Shown: in pieces, positions 52,081 to 64,000 of the stretch | Position numbering within the stretch: position 1 is the stretch's first letter | Layout of the letters: each line of letters begins with the position of its first letter | Assembly (NCBI RefSeq): GCF_032854445.1 | Contig: NC_088302.1 | Location: forward strand, 26,129,080 to 26,193,079 | Length of the DNA: 64,000 bases | Source of the DNA: Liolophura sinensis | Taxonomy: Eukaryota; Mollusca; Polyplacophora; Chitonida; Chitonidae | Reading direction: 5' to 3' | The notes under the pieces: generated by a model | Databases searched by the model: none | Told to the model about the DNA's origin: nothing | What the model saw: only the letters and a program-made list of their open reading frames with translations | Position numbers and translations under genes: made by a program

Positions 52081-52604
52081 TGTGAATATATTGCATACTG
52101 ACGTGAAGTCACTGTAGTCCTTTTCTTGTCTCTTGTATTCAGCTCTGTTAAATCACTATCAAAACTGCCTTTGGCCAGTAACACACCAAAGCCTACATAT
52201 CGATATACTGGGCGTCCATATTGTTACAAGGAAACTGCAGTTAAAACACATTTAATTCACAATGTTAAACTCCCACAAGTATGTTTTCAACCCCATTGCC
52301 TCGTGTGATAATTATTCAAAACGAGGGCATGCTGCAAAATTGGCGCAGTCTAGTATGTATATGTTTAGGCGAAAAACGATATCATACCTTTCTTTTGCAG
52401 AGATATGTTACCAGACGGTGCCAATCTCGATCCTATTCTGTAATTGCGTCGACATTCATATCCCAGTCGCCAATCAGTGTGGACGTTCCAAGTCAATGAT
52501 TGCATTGCCAATTCTCAAAACGACGTCTGAACCACGAGTGTCGGTTGTGGAGGGACTATATAAGGTTTTTGAATCAGTACCTGATACCTTGCAGTGTTGA
52601 CACA

Positions 52605-53010
52605 CTCCTGTGTCTTGGTATGGTCGTGCATCAACACCACAAACTGTTCAAGTCGTTTGGCCCCAATAGCTGCAATCAAAGCGCAACTGAGATATATGTT
52701 TTATTATCGACAACTTATATTTTATATTATCTTTGAAGACTGATTTCCGTCATTCGCCCAGAGTATTCCTCGTGTCTTTTGAACATCATTAAAAACTGTT
52801 CACTGCTTCTCTTTGCATGATTCCACCCAAAGTTTATACTTTGTATAATTCCCTAGGTTTTTGGTGGTTGGTGTTAAACTTCGTTTTGGGAATTTGCCTT
52901 GCGATTATTTACCCGGAACGTCCGTTTTCGCTGACGGCTGGTATACGAGTGTCCGTTTCGAAGCACAGATTCTTGGTTGTGACTGTGCCTGACAGTCTGG
53001 ATCGTTGTAC
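52605..53010 (+). repeat. dispersed repeat, unclassified family, copy C
   Basis: This matches copies A and B: 'gcgcaactgagatatatg', 'tgttcactgcttctctttgc', 'cttgcgattatttacccgga', 'gctggtatacgagtgt'. It is the longest match partner for both. No protein family is recognised in any frame. Confidence 0.65.
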
Positions 53011-53431
53011 TAAACGTTTGTACATCAGTGGTGGTGAAATGGTCAGAACCGGTTTGAGCATTGACAGGAACATTGTCATCCCAACCAATGCCTAAAAGAG
53101 CAGCTGGAACAAAATAGTCAAGGTTTAAATGGGTCCAAATTTGGTTTGCATATGCTTCTCCTGGCTGTGTTACATGTAGCGTTCCGGGATAGATCAACTG
53201 CACCATTGCCGTCATGAATTTACATGCGTTTTACAACTCTAATCAGGGAGTCACAAATCACGACAATATTTCGGGCCTTGCCTGTAAGCTACTATGTCAG
53301 GAAAGAATGATAGATTTCTCTCCTTGAGCTGGGTGGTGTAGTTGTGCTGTAAAACATCCGTGCCAAGTTACCAGTGTCTAGTGCTGTACAGAGTAATCTG
53401 GTCTTTGAGTAATCTACAGCCATTCGTTGTA

Positions 53432-53490
53432 TCTCGTCGTCGTATGAGTGAAATATTCTTGAGTAAGAGGTATAAAACTAAATAAATTAA
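53432..53490 (+). mobile_element. SINE tail fragment (abundant family)
   Basis: 'tcgtcgtatgagtgaaatat' + 'tcttgagtaagaggtataaa' is the tail segment only. Confidence 0.85.
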
Positions 53491-55865
53491 TATATTCGCT
53501 GCATCTATGTCACCCTTCAGAAGTTTTCGACTCTTTTGCCGTGTTGTGAAAGGCGACCAAACACTCGTACGAAAATACTCGGTAGAATAATGTATCCAGT
53601 AGTCCATTTGACAAGAAATGGCTTATACCGCAATGTCTGGACGTATTGCCAAGCATAAATGTTTACGGCCAGTGTCAATGCCTTGCACATGGATGTTTAC
53701 AACGAATGAAGAAAGTTTCAACCGAAGTGGTTGTTTCTGGCATGCGCTATTTGGGTTTATAGCATGTTTTAAATGGCCCGCCCCATACGGTTCACGAAAA
53801 CATTCAGCTGGGCATAGATGCATCTCAAATGTGTCTTGCAGACGTCAAGCAGTTTTGCCCCAATTTGTTGTTAGACATGTAATGGATGTCCCGAATTGGA
53901 ATGGATCCAGTGCTTTGTATTTAGTTATTTATTAGTTTATTAATTTATGTATTCTATTGTTCTTTATCTGTCATTCTCAAAAAAGGTTGTATTATAGCGG
54001 CCAATTTTAGGAATGTGGGAATCCGGGGTATGAGGAGTAAACCATCAACCTTCGGTAATTTACTGACGAAGGTACCCACATATACAGATATCACCACTAT
54101 ATTGGTAGAAGGCAATTGATCATCAATGGCCAGATAAGCGTAGTCGTCCAATTGTTGTCAACAAAACTCCAAGAATACAGAGAGCGGTGAAATCTACCAA
54201 TCCCAAGCCCTTGCAATTTTGTAAGTTTTCGACATCGTTGCCTGGAAGAAGACAAGTTGGTATTTAACGCAAACACAATATACTATGTGGAACAACAACA
54301 ACGATAACAGCATCTCTGTTACTTTTTTGTATGCTTACAACTTAACACTGAGGCATTTGCATTTTTTAATGAGGATGGCCACGAAGATGAACACCTGTGC
54401 AAATTTATACCAACTTTTGACAGAAATGGTAAAAATTCAAAATGTCTCATTTTTGCGCATATTTATTCAAGATGGCGCCCAAACTCATATAATCTTTGTG
54501 CTTGTGGTGTGTTAGTTTCTGTTATTTATGTAACTTGCCCTTACTACAACAAATCCAGATGTATTTAATAAACACAACACATGCACAGTACATTCATTAT
54601 GTCCACAGATGTATTTTTTTTCTTTTGTTTTTTGGAAAATGTCTGCCATCACTGTGTTACTGGAAAAGTCTGCAATCACTATTACTGGAAAAGTCTGCGA
54701 TGGCTCTTTCCAAAAATCTCCAAAAAGTCATAGCCTAACGGTGTACGAAATGTCATATTTCTATCATTAAAGGTACAGTTGCTCCGCATATTTTACCTAT
54801 GTGTTGTACTATATGTTAATAAACAACAAAACTGACACGGTGACAGGAATCAAAGACACACTGTCCAGTTGGCATTCATTGTGAACGAAGATCGTTCGGA
54901 GTTTGGCTCCCAACTCCACATCCTGCCTGGGGCTACGTCAGCACAGTGGCCTTTGTGAGGGATTAACACAAGACAAAACTCTGGCGTAGATCGATGAAAC
55001 AAGCCGATGCAAAACCCGTGTCCTGCACTGACAAGTAGACGGCTGATTCTAAAGGACAACCTGTGGGTGTCTTATTTTGAAGTGACTGTGACTCGCCGTG
55101 GGTCACCTCCAATCAAACTTCCTCAGTACGACCCTGTTCTTCTTTTGATCATTCCGCAAATCATAGTCTGGAAACCGGTTGAACTGTTGGAACATTTAGC
55201 TAAAATGATTTGTCGGAAATCACTGTACCTTATTTACTTCCAAACAACACGCATGTATGTATAATACGTTTTTCAGAACAGTATGCAAAAATACCTTTCA
55301 TGATTGTCTGCACTTGCCTTTACTTTAGGCCATTGATCGGCAAAACGCCTTTCTTTCTCATGGTTTACTGTTCACCCTAAACTGTGGTTCAGTATTGGGT
55401 ATTCAAAAGCTCGTCATTTTACGATCTGATTTATTCCACGATAGAAAATACCTTCAGATGCAACATCACGTGAACCTATTTTATTATGAAGTACAAAGGT
55501 ACATGTATGTTGATCCGGCAAGTCTATTGCTATTTAAGTCAGCCTTATTTGGAGAACATCATTGAATACATGCTAAAGGTAATAGAAGACAATGCAATGA
55601 ACTGTCACGTGTACAGCCAGAGGAGCAGGATATTACAGATAATTATTTCTATGTTCTGGTCGATAAAACGTTACAAAAGCGCATTTAATTCCTCAAATAT
55701 AACTCAGCAAAGAACCAGTTTCGCTCGCAGAGAGAATTACTGGCGCAGATACTTAAAATGTGCGTATTTCTAGGTAGTGTTTTGTAGCAAAGCTAACAGA
55801 CATCAAAGACTCCAAGACTAACACATGTAAAGACTAGAAAAGCAAAGAGATCTGTTGGTCCTTTG
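53491..55865. other. non-coding stretch, nothing firm
   Basis: Frames at 53618-53935 (plus) and 55486-55773 (plus) are about 100 residues long without motifs or splice context. Confidence 0.4.
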
Positions 55866-56038
55866 GGTGGTACTTAAGAATATCTCACTTATACGACGGC
55901 GGCCAGGATTATTGTGAGAAGGAACCCATGACAACCCACAGGTTGCTGAGAGGCCTTTCCACGTATGGCCAGAGAGGCAGCCAGCATGAGCGCCTGTGTC
56001 CACTGTGCTGCGCTAGCACGTTTATCACCTGGGGCTCT
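55866..56038 (-). mobile_element. SINE (abundant family), diverged
   Basis: Minus-strand core 'acgacggcggccaggattat' read on plus, through 'gagaggcagccagcatgag', then a head fragment 'ctgtgctgcgctagcac'. The tail is truncated at the left. Confidence 0.9.
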
Positions 56039-59000
56039 ATCACCAAATGCCAATGTTGAGTCGACCATTTTTGTATGACGAGATGCCAATTTCCACTCTA
56101 CTCCTCTTTTCCTCTGATGTTACTCTTTTAGTTTGATATTTTAGTTGTATACACTGTGGTAACATGCACATGTCAAAAGTTTACATTAAGAAAACAGACC
56201 ACGCATTATCTAAAAGGCCACTTCATGCTGATTCCATGTATCTCTAATCTCATGATTTGTATAATGTTGTAAGGTGGACTTTTTGGACCATCTTGAACAA
56301 GCTGCATTACAAAGAGGTCATCGATTCGTCTTAGCTGCTATGCCTTCTCGGATTACTATCATTCTGCTTTCAGCATGAATATAATACCGGTACTAGCTTA
56401 TCTTTAAGTTTCAAGTCTTCATTATGATTTGAAACGATCCGCAACCTTGCTGAATAACTTACCTCTCCGTCTAATCCATTCAGCAGCTCAGAGTGATGGA
56501 GAAAATTATTCATTTGTGGTAATCAGTATTTCAACTTTTATAAAGGTTTCAGTTTATCACCGGGTTTTGTCCTCCTTTTATACTGTCAATTTTACAACGA
56601 GGCTAATCTAATTCTGTTATTTTATTGTACATACAAGTACTGCCAAAATTGTCCAAATGATACGAAAACAGACATATACCATACATGTTTACTACCATAC
56701 TGTTTTGGTCGGATGTGCTCACTAATTTTGCTTTTTGATAGGATACAGTATAGTGTACATATATACAGAAATAATGTGCCTCACTTGATGCTCTGTGACC
56801 CATGCATAAATCAGGTAAGTTTTCTTCAGCGTGGTGAATATATTCATCGTTGTAAATTCTGTTCACATCTTGAGTGAATCTATTCAAAACATTATAACTA
56901 AAATATCATCAATTTCCTCCTTATAAATCTCATTTTCTGCAATAATGATAGTATGAAGTAACTTTTACACTCCAGCAAGGTTTCATGCTTTAAATGCTAC
57001 ATGCAAGCCATGTGCTACCACGCCAGGAAGTACGCAAGCAACTGTGAAGGTCTGTATCGTTTCATTCTAAATGTAAGGGAGAGAGGGTTAAGCAAGCTCT
57101 GTAACACTGCTTATATTGTGATTTCATTGAAATGCTTTCGCAGGCAGAGGGTTTTATTTACTCGCTGGAAGAGATTATCTGTCCGTTGACGTACCATTAA
57201 ACTGTGAGGAAGTCTTAGCTAGGATGTCGTAAATGATCTTAAAGTGAGGTTCACAAATTAGAGAACGCCTTATACTCTGAGACTAGGCGGCATGTACTAG
57301 AGATATAATGTGTATGCGTTTTGTCTAGACCGTGGCAATTCACAATAGAATGTATTGTGAATGGCAACGGGATAAAATATGATCATATCGTAGGCATTTT
57401 TCCAATAGTGTGGCTTTCTTTTTACCGAACAATGACAGACAGAAGTATACCAGTGGGTGCCCTTTTAACATAGACCTAAGATCCACTGAAGTTCATTTTT
57501 AGGTTTTGAGTAGTTTTCTGTATTATCGGTCGTATGTCGTTGCAGATCCACCTGCCTCACTGAAAACATCGTGCAGAAAACATGAGTCATGACACCCCAG
57601 CCAGTATCAAAATACTGACATCCCAGAATGTGCCACGATTTACATCTGTCAGATTACATATAATCCGACTTCAAACTCCAGGTGACGACGTGGACGCTCT
57701 AACTTCTCGGCCACCTCAGTATGCCTGGGTTAGTACATGATGTTTGTTAAGCCGATGTACCATTTATTATGAAGCCACTGCCTTGTAGAGAAACAAGTGA
57801 CTAGTACAGCTTAATTTTAGCAGGCGTTTTCAATATATGCGTGTGGCACTATAGAGAAGGCAGCAAGAGTGATGTGATCACCAAGGCTATCCCACTTCTG
57901 GCGAATACAAGTTGGATGGACTGTTACGGGCTTGGTCGGATTGTAAATCATTCAAAGGCTCTTTGTTTATAAGCTCAATGCCTCTACCATAAAACTGCCA
58001 AAGTTAATGTTTGAACAAAAATTAAGGTCACCTATGACCTGCTTGAATAAGCGACAGCTGAAAATCTAGTGACCAAAAATCGCTTAGGAGCTTCCATAGC
58101 GTGGTTTGGATAAAGAAACACTGATCTATATGAACCCCCTTTATACACTCTGCATTTGCCAGGATATGTCCATTGCGGCCTTGACCTGACAACTCAAGCC
58201 AAAGTCCGACACGAGCTCATCCTATTCGCAGATTGTTATACACATTCAACATTGCATATTCTTAACTCTCTTGCCAATAATAGACATTTTGCCAGAGGCC
58301 TACCCTGTTTCGAATTCAACGGAAGTGCCCCTTCAAGCCCAATCTGGTGAAGTGAATACTGGGAAGTGAAAGGCCCCACTGCCCAATCCAATCTTCTTCG
58401 ATTCCATTTCAAATGAGAAAGAAAGGAATTTGTCTGCAGTGTCGTCTCCACCCTTACACCAGGCCTCGCATTACCCGGGGCAAGGTGCAATAAGGCGGGA
58501 ACTATTAGATTTTACAGTTACCGGCCACAATCAAGGCAAACTTTCATTGTGAAAACTAATATTGTATGGGAAGGGAAAAACTAAGTCTAACAAAACCGCT
58601 GCTGATTGGATAAATTAACGAGTCAGACTGCGCAACCACTCGACTGAGCTGGGCAGGCTGTTAGATGGAAGAGCGGTCGATAGTGAGTATTAATACCACC
58701 CCACGGTCGCTTTAACGGCTAGCCACTTCCCGGATACTGCAAGCGAGAAGGCGGTGCGATTGCCGCGCTGGAGCACTGATTCCGTTGTGCTGATCCATAA
58801 GCTAAAGCTGGCACCAATAAGCCCTTTAAATCCTCGTTTAGGGTGATCTGCTCGGGGAAAGTATTCGATGTAAGGAAATACCCCTAGCATTACCTTAAGA
58901 TCGGATCGCGTTCGCTGACACAGGTTTACGAGAGCCCGAATGTTTTGCGCTCTGCTTTCTTAGGCAATCAAACCCGGATATTTTAAAACAGCTCTTTCTT

Positions 59001-59383
59001 AAAAGGTTTCGGCTTCCCACAGTTATTGGATACGCCTTTGTATGTGTGTTTTTTCCCCACAAAATAGCTTGCTCCAAGTTCCTGTGACGGGCTTAAATAG
59101 TGGATTTGTGAGAGTAGCTTTTAATATAAATTGAAGCGCTGGAAATTGAATGCCAGTTTGCTCAACAAATATATGGGCAGAGAATGTAGCAACAGGAGAT
59201 ATTTTTCAACACAGGCCAATTGGAACGAGGAAAAGTGCCGACGGCTATCTGCTGTTGTCCGACGAGCATGATCTACCAGGTGCGGCATCATTTACAGCTG
59301 ATTTGTCTTCCCTATCAACCATCGTTTTCTCCTCTCAACGTATAAACACTGTCCGTCTCTGGATTATTGCCTGTGTTTTCAAG
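56039..59383. other. non-coding stretch, possible promoter region at its right end
   Basis: No gene is recognised. From about 58600 to 59100 the sequence becomes richer in G+C and CpG than its surroundings, which would suit a promoter or 5' exon for the 59384 candidate. No TATA box can be assigned with confidence. Confidence 0.35.
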
Positions 59384-59474
59384 ATGAACTGGTGCCAATT
59401 TTTCGCTAAGAGCAGTTCGCCAGTGGCCATGTTGATAACTCTCAGTAGCATCTTCACCGTTGTTCTTCCCTCAG
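59384..59474 (+). CDS. candidate first coding exon with signal peptide, splice donor at its end
   Basis: ATG at 59384 opens a frame that encodes a short polar N-terminus followed by a hydrophobic core (VAMLITLSSIFTVVL) and P-S-G, typical of a secretory signal peptide or signal anchor. The exon would end at 59474 in 'ccctcag', directly followed by gtaagt (59475-59480), an ideal splice donor. It contains 91 coding bases, so the intron would be phase 1, the usual phase after signal-peptide exons of extracellular modular proteins. The frame is open upstream from 59150, so an earlier ATG is possible, but that would bury the signal sequence. No later exon is recognised before the window ends. The family is unknown. 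Confidence 0.5.
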
Positions 59475-59480
59475 GTAAGT

Positions 59481-60384
59481 GATTTTTACAGCACCGTTAG
59501 GAGCACGGGTCATTTAAGGACAGACCAGACTGTAAATTTCCAGGCCTTTCTGCCAGGGACATCATCCGTTAGTAACCATATAAAGGCAGTATGTAGAGAT
59601 TTAACACAATGTGGCTGTATCAGATACAAAATATGACTCAATAGTACAAATCTCCTCATTTTCCAATGACTCCATATCCTGTCACTTTGATAATTAACTG
59701 TCTGTTAGCACTGATATCGGTCGAAATTGAAATTGAAATTGAATAACTGTTATTCAGAGTTGATAGATAAATTAGATCTAAATACTGATATTTATCGGGT
59801 TCAATAACTTTAAATCTATTTTGATAATTCAATTATTAGCTAAACAGATTCGATGTGGAATAATTCCCAGTACAACAGCTACCAACAGTTTCACTTGTGC
59901 AAAATGTCTACATATACCTGGTGACCAATTAGGTGTTTAATTCAGTTAACATTCTTTAAGCTAATGTATTAGTATACCCCTGGGGACACCTGTTGACCTT
60001 GGACTTAGTCGTGGGCTCTAGACGTAGTGTTAGTATACCTTGGGCGAGTCAGTAATTTTGAGAAGCCATATATGCGCATTCAAAGTGTTTTAGCACACTG
60101 TTCCCGGTAAAATACATTTGGCTAATGTAACAAAATGTGAAAGTTACTGATCATTCATTCATTCAGTCAGTCATTATTAATGGCTAGCAAGATTTTCGTG
60201 TATGATACTTCGGTCACTTTATGCCACATATATGACAAACGTATATCATCAGCACAAGATTTACGTGGCCTATATCCAGTGTCATGTTATCCTACAAGGT
60301 GGTAGATTACAGGAAGTAGATCTGATCTTTATTTAATGGTAACATGTACATGTACTCTTTTGCAAGGATTACGTATAGTACAAA
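59481..60384. other. putative intron or non-coding sequence
   Basis: No features beyond short 'gaaatt' and 'attc' repeats. Confidence 0.4.
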
Positions 60385-60685
60385 AATACCACAGCATAGA
60401 GAGTTACACCAGAGCAGCGTCATGGTTGGTAAATGGTCACACGTATTACCAGAAAAATCCGGCCTCTTGTCAATTGACCTCATTTTAAGTCTTACTTTAA
60501 CTGCTCGTACTAAAGCCTAAAACAGTGACAAATTACACGCCATTTTAGCACCATGCCTCAAGCAGAACTAGGTAAAAAAATTGCAATGATGTTTATTGCT
60601 GATCTAGAATTACTCAAAATGCTGCACTGCCATCAACTTTTATTATACAAACACATTTAAACAATGCAAGGGACCAGACAAACAG
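60385..60685 (+). repeat. palindrome-bearing repeat family, copy 1
   Basis: Shares with copy 2, in order, 'gtaaatggtcacacgta', 'cctcttgtcaattgac', 'aacagtgacaaattacacgcc', 'gcaccatgcctcaagcagaa', 'ctaggtaaaaaaattgca' and 'aacaatgcaagggaccag'. Confidence 0.8.
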
Positions 60686-61279
60686 TAAGATATTTTTGAT
60701 TCAACGTTTAATTTGCCGTTTGACACAATTAACGAGATTTGGTTATATGACGAAATTCTGCATGTGGTCGACATTTTCCAACACACTATTATGTATCTGT
60801 ATACCTATTGCCTGTTTGTTACTATGTTACTTTTCCTGTGTGCTGTGGCAAGGTCGAATGTATACATAAATAATTAAAAAGTTACCAAAATATGTACATG
60901 TCCGGTCGACAATTATTCACCTATCTATCGCTGTTTCCAATGGCATATTTGCTGTTCGACGATTTAGCTTATTTTGGCGTATTATTTACGGAACATTAAC
61001 AAATGGACAAAGCAAATATGTTTGGCGGAATACAACACACTATTTTGTGTCTCATTTTAGCCATGCCGCACTGATCAAACCGTACTAATGCTGGATATTA
61101 TTTACATGGGGTATAATGTGTCAATATTGTCAGACTGCCATTGTTAGATGTGTGTAAACGGAGCTGCCTTGTGCGAAGCATGTCAACTGAATGGATATCA
61201 TTTTTCCCCTACTGGTTAAATATTTCTAGCCTGATTGCACGTAAACAAATGCTGCAGTTTGAGACTAACCACTGCTGGG

Positions 61280-61435
61280 GTTCCGTCATTAATGTTTGTT
61301 CTTAACTTCTTGTGAGAAGTTCCGTCATTAATGTTTGTTCTTAACTTCTTGTGAGAAGTTCCGTCATTAATGTTTGTTCTTAACTTCTTGTGAGAAGTTC
61401 CGTCATTAATGTTTGTTCTTAACTTCTTGTGAGAA
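61280..61435. repeat. 39-bp tandem repeat, four perfect copies
   Basis: The unit 'gttccgtcattaatgtttgt' + 'tcttaacttcttgtgagaa' is repeated four times at 61280, 61319, 61358 and 61397 without a mismatch. On the minus strand it reads as a 13-residue repeat inside a 124-residue frame. The frame has no other support. Confidence 0.98.
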
Positions 61436-61609
61436 GAACCCAATAGCTGTTTGAAGTTCTCGTGGCGTATTTTAGAAGGGCACTCATATGACAGGTAACC
61501 CTGCAGACTGGTAAAAGTCCCTGCATTTTGTCTATATAAAAGTGGCATTATGTTAGTTAACCATAGTGACATTTTAGTAAATGGGAACATGCGTGGTACA
61601 GTAGTAATC

Positions 61610-61935
61610 TACAATTTAAGACGTACAGCATAAAGAGAGAAAAGCTGGGGCATCGACGACAGTGTGATATCTGGCAAATGGTCACACGTAAACTTTGAAA
61701 CACAGCCTCCTGTCAGTTTACTTCAGTCAGGGTTATATTCCAACTGTTCATGTAAACGCATAAACAGTAGCAATTTACAAGTCCCCTAGCACCATGGCTT
61801 AAGCAGAATTAGGTAAAAAATGCAGTGATTTTAACTGCAATTTATTTGACGTCACTAGTCTAGAAGTTTTGAAAATGCAATGTTGTCATCACATTTAACA
61901 TACAACCACATTAAAACAACGCAAAGGGACCAGGC
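61610..61935 (+). repeat. palindrome-bearing repeat family, copy 2
   Basis: Matches copy 1 over nearly its whole length, and copy 3 over the 5' part ('cgacagtgtga', 'ggcaaatggtcacacgtaa'). Confidence 0.8.
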
Positions 61936-61969
61936 CTTGGGGATGCTTAGCCCACCAGCAGAATCCTGG

Positions 61970-62112
61970 TTTATGCAGGAATACAATATAGTTAAAGAGA
62001 ACATACAGCTTAGAGAGTAAGGCCAGACCAGCAACGACAGTGTGACCGTTGGCAAATGGTCACACGTAACCGGTGAAACACGGCCTCTTGTCAATTTACC
62101 CCTGTTAGGTGC
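61970..62112 (+). repeat. palindrome-bearing repeat family, copy 3 (5' part)
   Basis: 'cagcaacgacagtgtgaccg', 'ggcaaatggtcacacgtaac', 'cacggcctcttgtcaattta'. It contains a perfect inverted repeat: gtgtgacc (62040-62047) and ggtcacac (62058-62065) with a 10-base loop. Confidence 0.8.
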
Positions 62113-64000
62113 TCGCGTTTCAATCAGCAGCACACACGCGGTGCAGATTGAAATCTGACCTTATACAGGAAATTTGTACATTCACCCACTTCCACAGCTT
62201 TTGGGAACGTTGATGACAGCAAACATCTGTATACGTCGCACTCGGAAAAGATCGTCAGTAACTTGTCAAAGATTGGTGATTTACGCCGGCCACTGAACCC
62301 TTATTGGTGGTATTGGAGAATGATCTGGGACAGATAAAATCTCTGGCTGCGTGTATGGTTAGAGTTAGAGAGTAGACTGGACACAACTTCGCTTTGGACG
62401 CAGGGATGGAATGAGGAGCAGGTGCTCTTGTTCGTGGCTGTCTTCTGAGGCAGACGTATCAGGCAGCAGGTAAAAGAAGATCGACCTTGTTAAACAGCCC
62501 TGCAAATACTTATGGGACATTTCTGGATATTGAATCAAGTGAACAGGAAAGCTAGACGTAAATCTGAGACATTCCGACTAGCATTTACATTATTTCTCTC
62601 ATATCTAGATAGAGAGGTTTCATATATCGGTCAGATATCAGGCCCTTTTCACAATGCGCTCTTATCATTTCGTCACAACCATAGCGACCAGTAAGACAGC
62701 AAACAGTTGCCATAGGATTTACAATGTACACGCAACTAAACCCCAATAGCTATGCATGTTTTTTCGTCTCTGTTTTGGATACGTGATGTGAGTGCGGTGG
62801 CACAGGTGACTTTCCTGTTTGTTTGTTGTTTTTTTTTCATGCTTATTTATCACCTATAGAGGTAAAGCTTTTTCTTGTTCCCATGTCGCCTGAAATCGTT
62901 TCTTTTTAATGATCTAGTAAAATGGCTAATCAATTGGCGGATGAATTACGACAGCTCAGTAAAACCCTGTCCTTCGAGAGAGATGGACGTGAGACTTACA
63001 CATCTAGCTCACGACCAGTTCCCTCATAATAACCCGTCCACTAATTCGGGTTGTTACATATAGGCCTCATTGTACATGTAGGCATAACTAACTCTATCTC
63101 TCTTCTTGTGTCCGATCCAGAATTTACCTATACAGCTATGTAGGTCGTTTCTTCCTCTGTACCCGATAGATGCGTCAGTGGAGACACTTCATGTGCTCAG
63201 TACATGCATTTGACATATGCACTTAAATGCACCATTTTTATACCAAGCATCCTACTCTACACTAAAAATGGCAGGTTGGCAGCGGAAAAAATATGTTAGC
63301 CCGTAAAATACACAAATTACATTCGTCTTAATAAACGGAAGTTCTGGTGTGGGGGTGTGGGTGAGGAGGGTGTGGATGGTGTTCTGCTTGATCATGATCG
63401 TCGGGTGCATTTTTCTAAGTGTTCATGGGTCGCAGATTGAGATATCGCATTGTTTTCTTTTTCTTGCTATATTTTTTGTACATTTAGTCAAATATTTTAA
63501 GTCGCCTGATTGTTTGCGAGATGAAAAAAGTTAACAAATTCGATGACGTCAAATTCGCAGATAGACTTTAGTTGAAAGTAAACGTCAGCGGGGGAAGTTT
63601 ACGTAATTTTACAGTGATTCAACCACTGTGAAGATATCAGGTTGTTTGTATTCACTCAGCACCTTGTATCAGCTTAAGGTAGATACCGTTTTTACACAGG
63701 GATTTCCTGTTGTAATATTGCTGTTTTCAAGTTCTATGCACTTGTATTGATTAATTAATTCGCTCTATCATAATCAATTCTCCTTCTCCATTTTTGGACT
63801 ACAGTTACACGGTAAGAAAGCTGGCTAATTTTGGAAGGTATCAGTAACCTAATAGATGACACAATGATAGCTCATCGCCCCACCCCTTGATCTTTTGAAG
63901 TCAACCGGAGACGAAACCTTTGATCTCATGATACCCGGCTTTGTTTAGTAGCGTGACGTCAGCAAATTGACGAGGAAATGTAATGGGAAGAGAAAGGGAT
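62113..64000. other. putative intron or non-coding sequence
   Basis: No exon is recognised. CRE-type palindromes tgacgtca are at 63544-63551 and 63954-63961. A frame at 63349-63534 has a hydrophobic start but no motif. Confidence 0.4.

Noticed and set aside
52874-53215. 113-residue minus-strand frame, protein-like over its first 70 residues
   Set aside because: Its second half overlaps copy C of a dispersed repeat, no family was recognised, and no supporting signals were found.

Overview
The window looks like nuclear DNA from an animal, most likely a marine mollusc (bivalve or gastropod). It is AT-rich, has no operons or tightly packed reading frames, and is full of long (TA)n tracts, minisatellites and tRNA-derived SINEs. 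The most abundant SINE ends in a tail containing 'ttcttgagtacggcgtaaaac' followed by (AAATA)n or (CAAAT)n, which I recognise from mollusc genomes. That assignment is from memory of the repeat, not from a search, and the species cannot be named.

No complete cellular gene is visible. The best-supported coding sequence is a DD34E Tc1/mariner transposase (31128-32108, minus) inside a complete element with terminal inverted repeats and TATA at both ends. It is broken by one in-frame stop. Cellular coding evidence is limited to three weaker candidates: a Cys-rich 116-residue frame (366-716, minus), a possible terminal exon (15411-15758, plus), and a possible signal-peptide first exon ending in a strong splice donor (59384-59474, plus). 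The window is therefore probably intergenic or intronic, with perhaps the start of one secreted or membrane gene near 59.4 kb that continues past the right edge.

Layout. 0-8.3 kb: Cys-rich frame, SINE fragments, a 112-bp duplication, a 26-bp satellite, a 54-bp minisatellite and a (TA)n tract. 10.2-11.1 kb: SINE cluster with one SINE inserted inside another. 13.7-14.0 kb: a second SINE family with perfect 13-bp target duplications. 15.4 kb: candidate exon. 17-24 kb: SINEs, duplications and a 43-bp minisatellite. 26.5 kb: retroelement fragment, probably Penelope-like. 27-30 kb: SINEs. 30.9-32.4 kb: Tc1 element. 34-42 kb: SINEs, a SINE-like element with an internally amplified core, and a large imperfect inverted repeat. 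42.5-43.5 kb: candidate solo LTR followed by two hairpins. 47.6 kb: tetranucleotide repeat. 49-53 kb: an unclassified dispersed repeat that also occurs at 21 kb. 51-56 kb: more SINEs. 59.4 kb: signal-peptide exon. 60-62 kb: a local repeat family with a palindrome and a perfect 39-bp tandem repeat.

The elements together record several rounds of transposition: decayed SINE tails, a SINE nested in an older SINE, and insertions whose 13-bp duplications are still perfect. I did not find a clear new multi-gene system. The most interesting items are the near-intact Tc1 element, the nested SINE, the 43-bp minisatellite open in three frames, the inverted repeat at 37 kb, and the candidate first exon at 59.4 kb.
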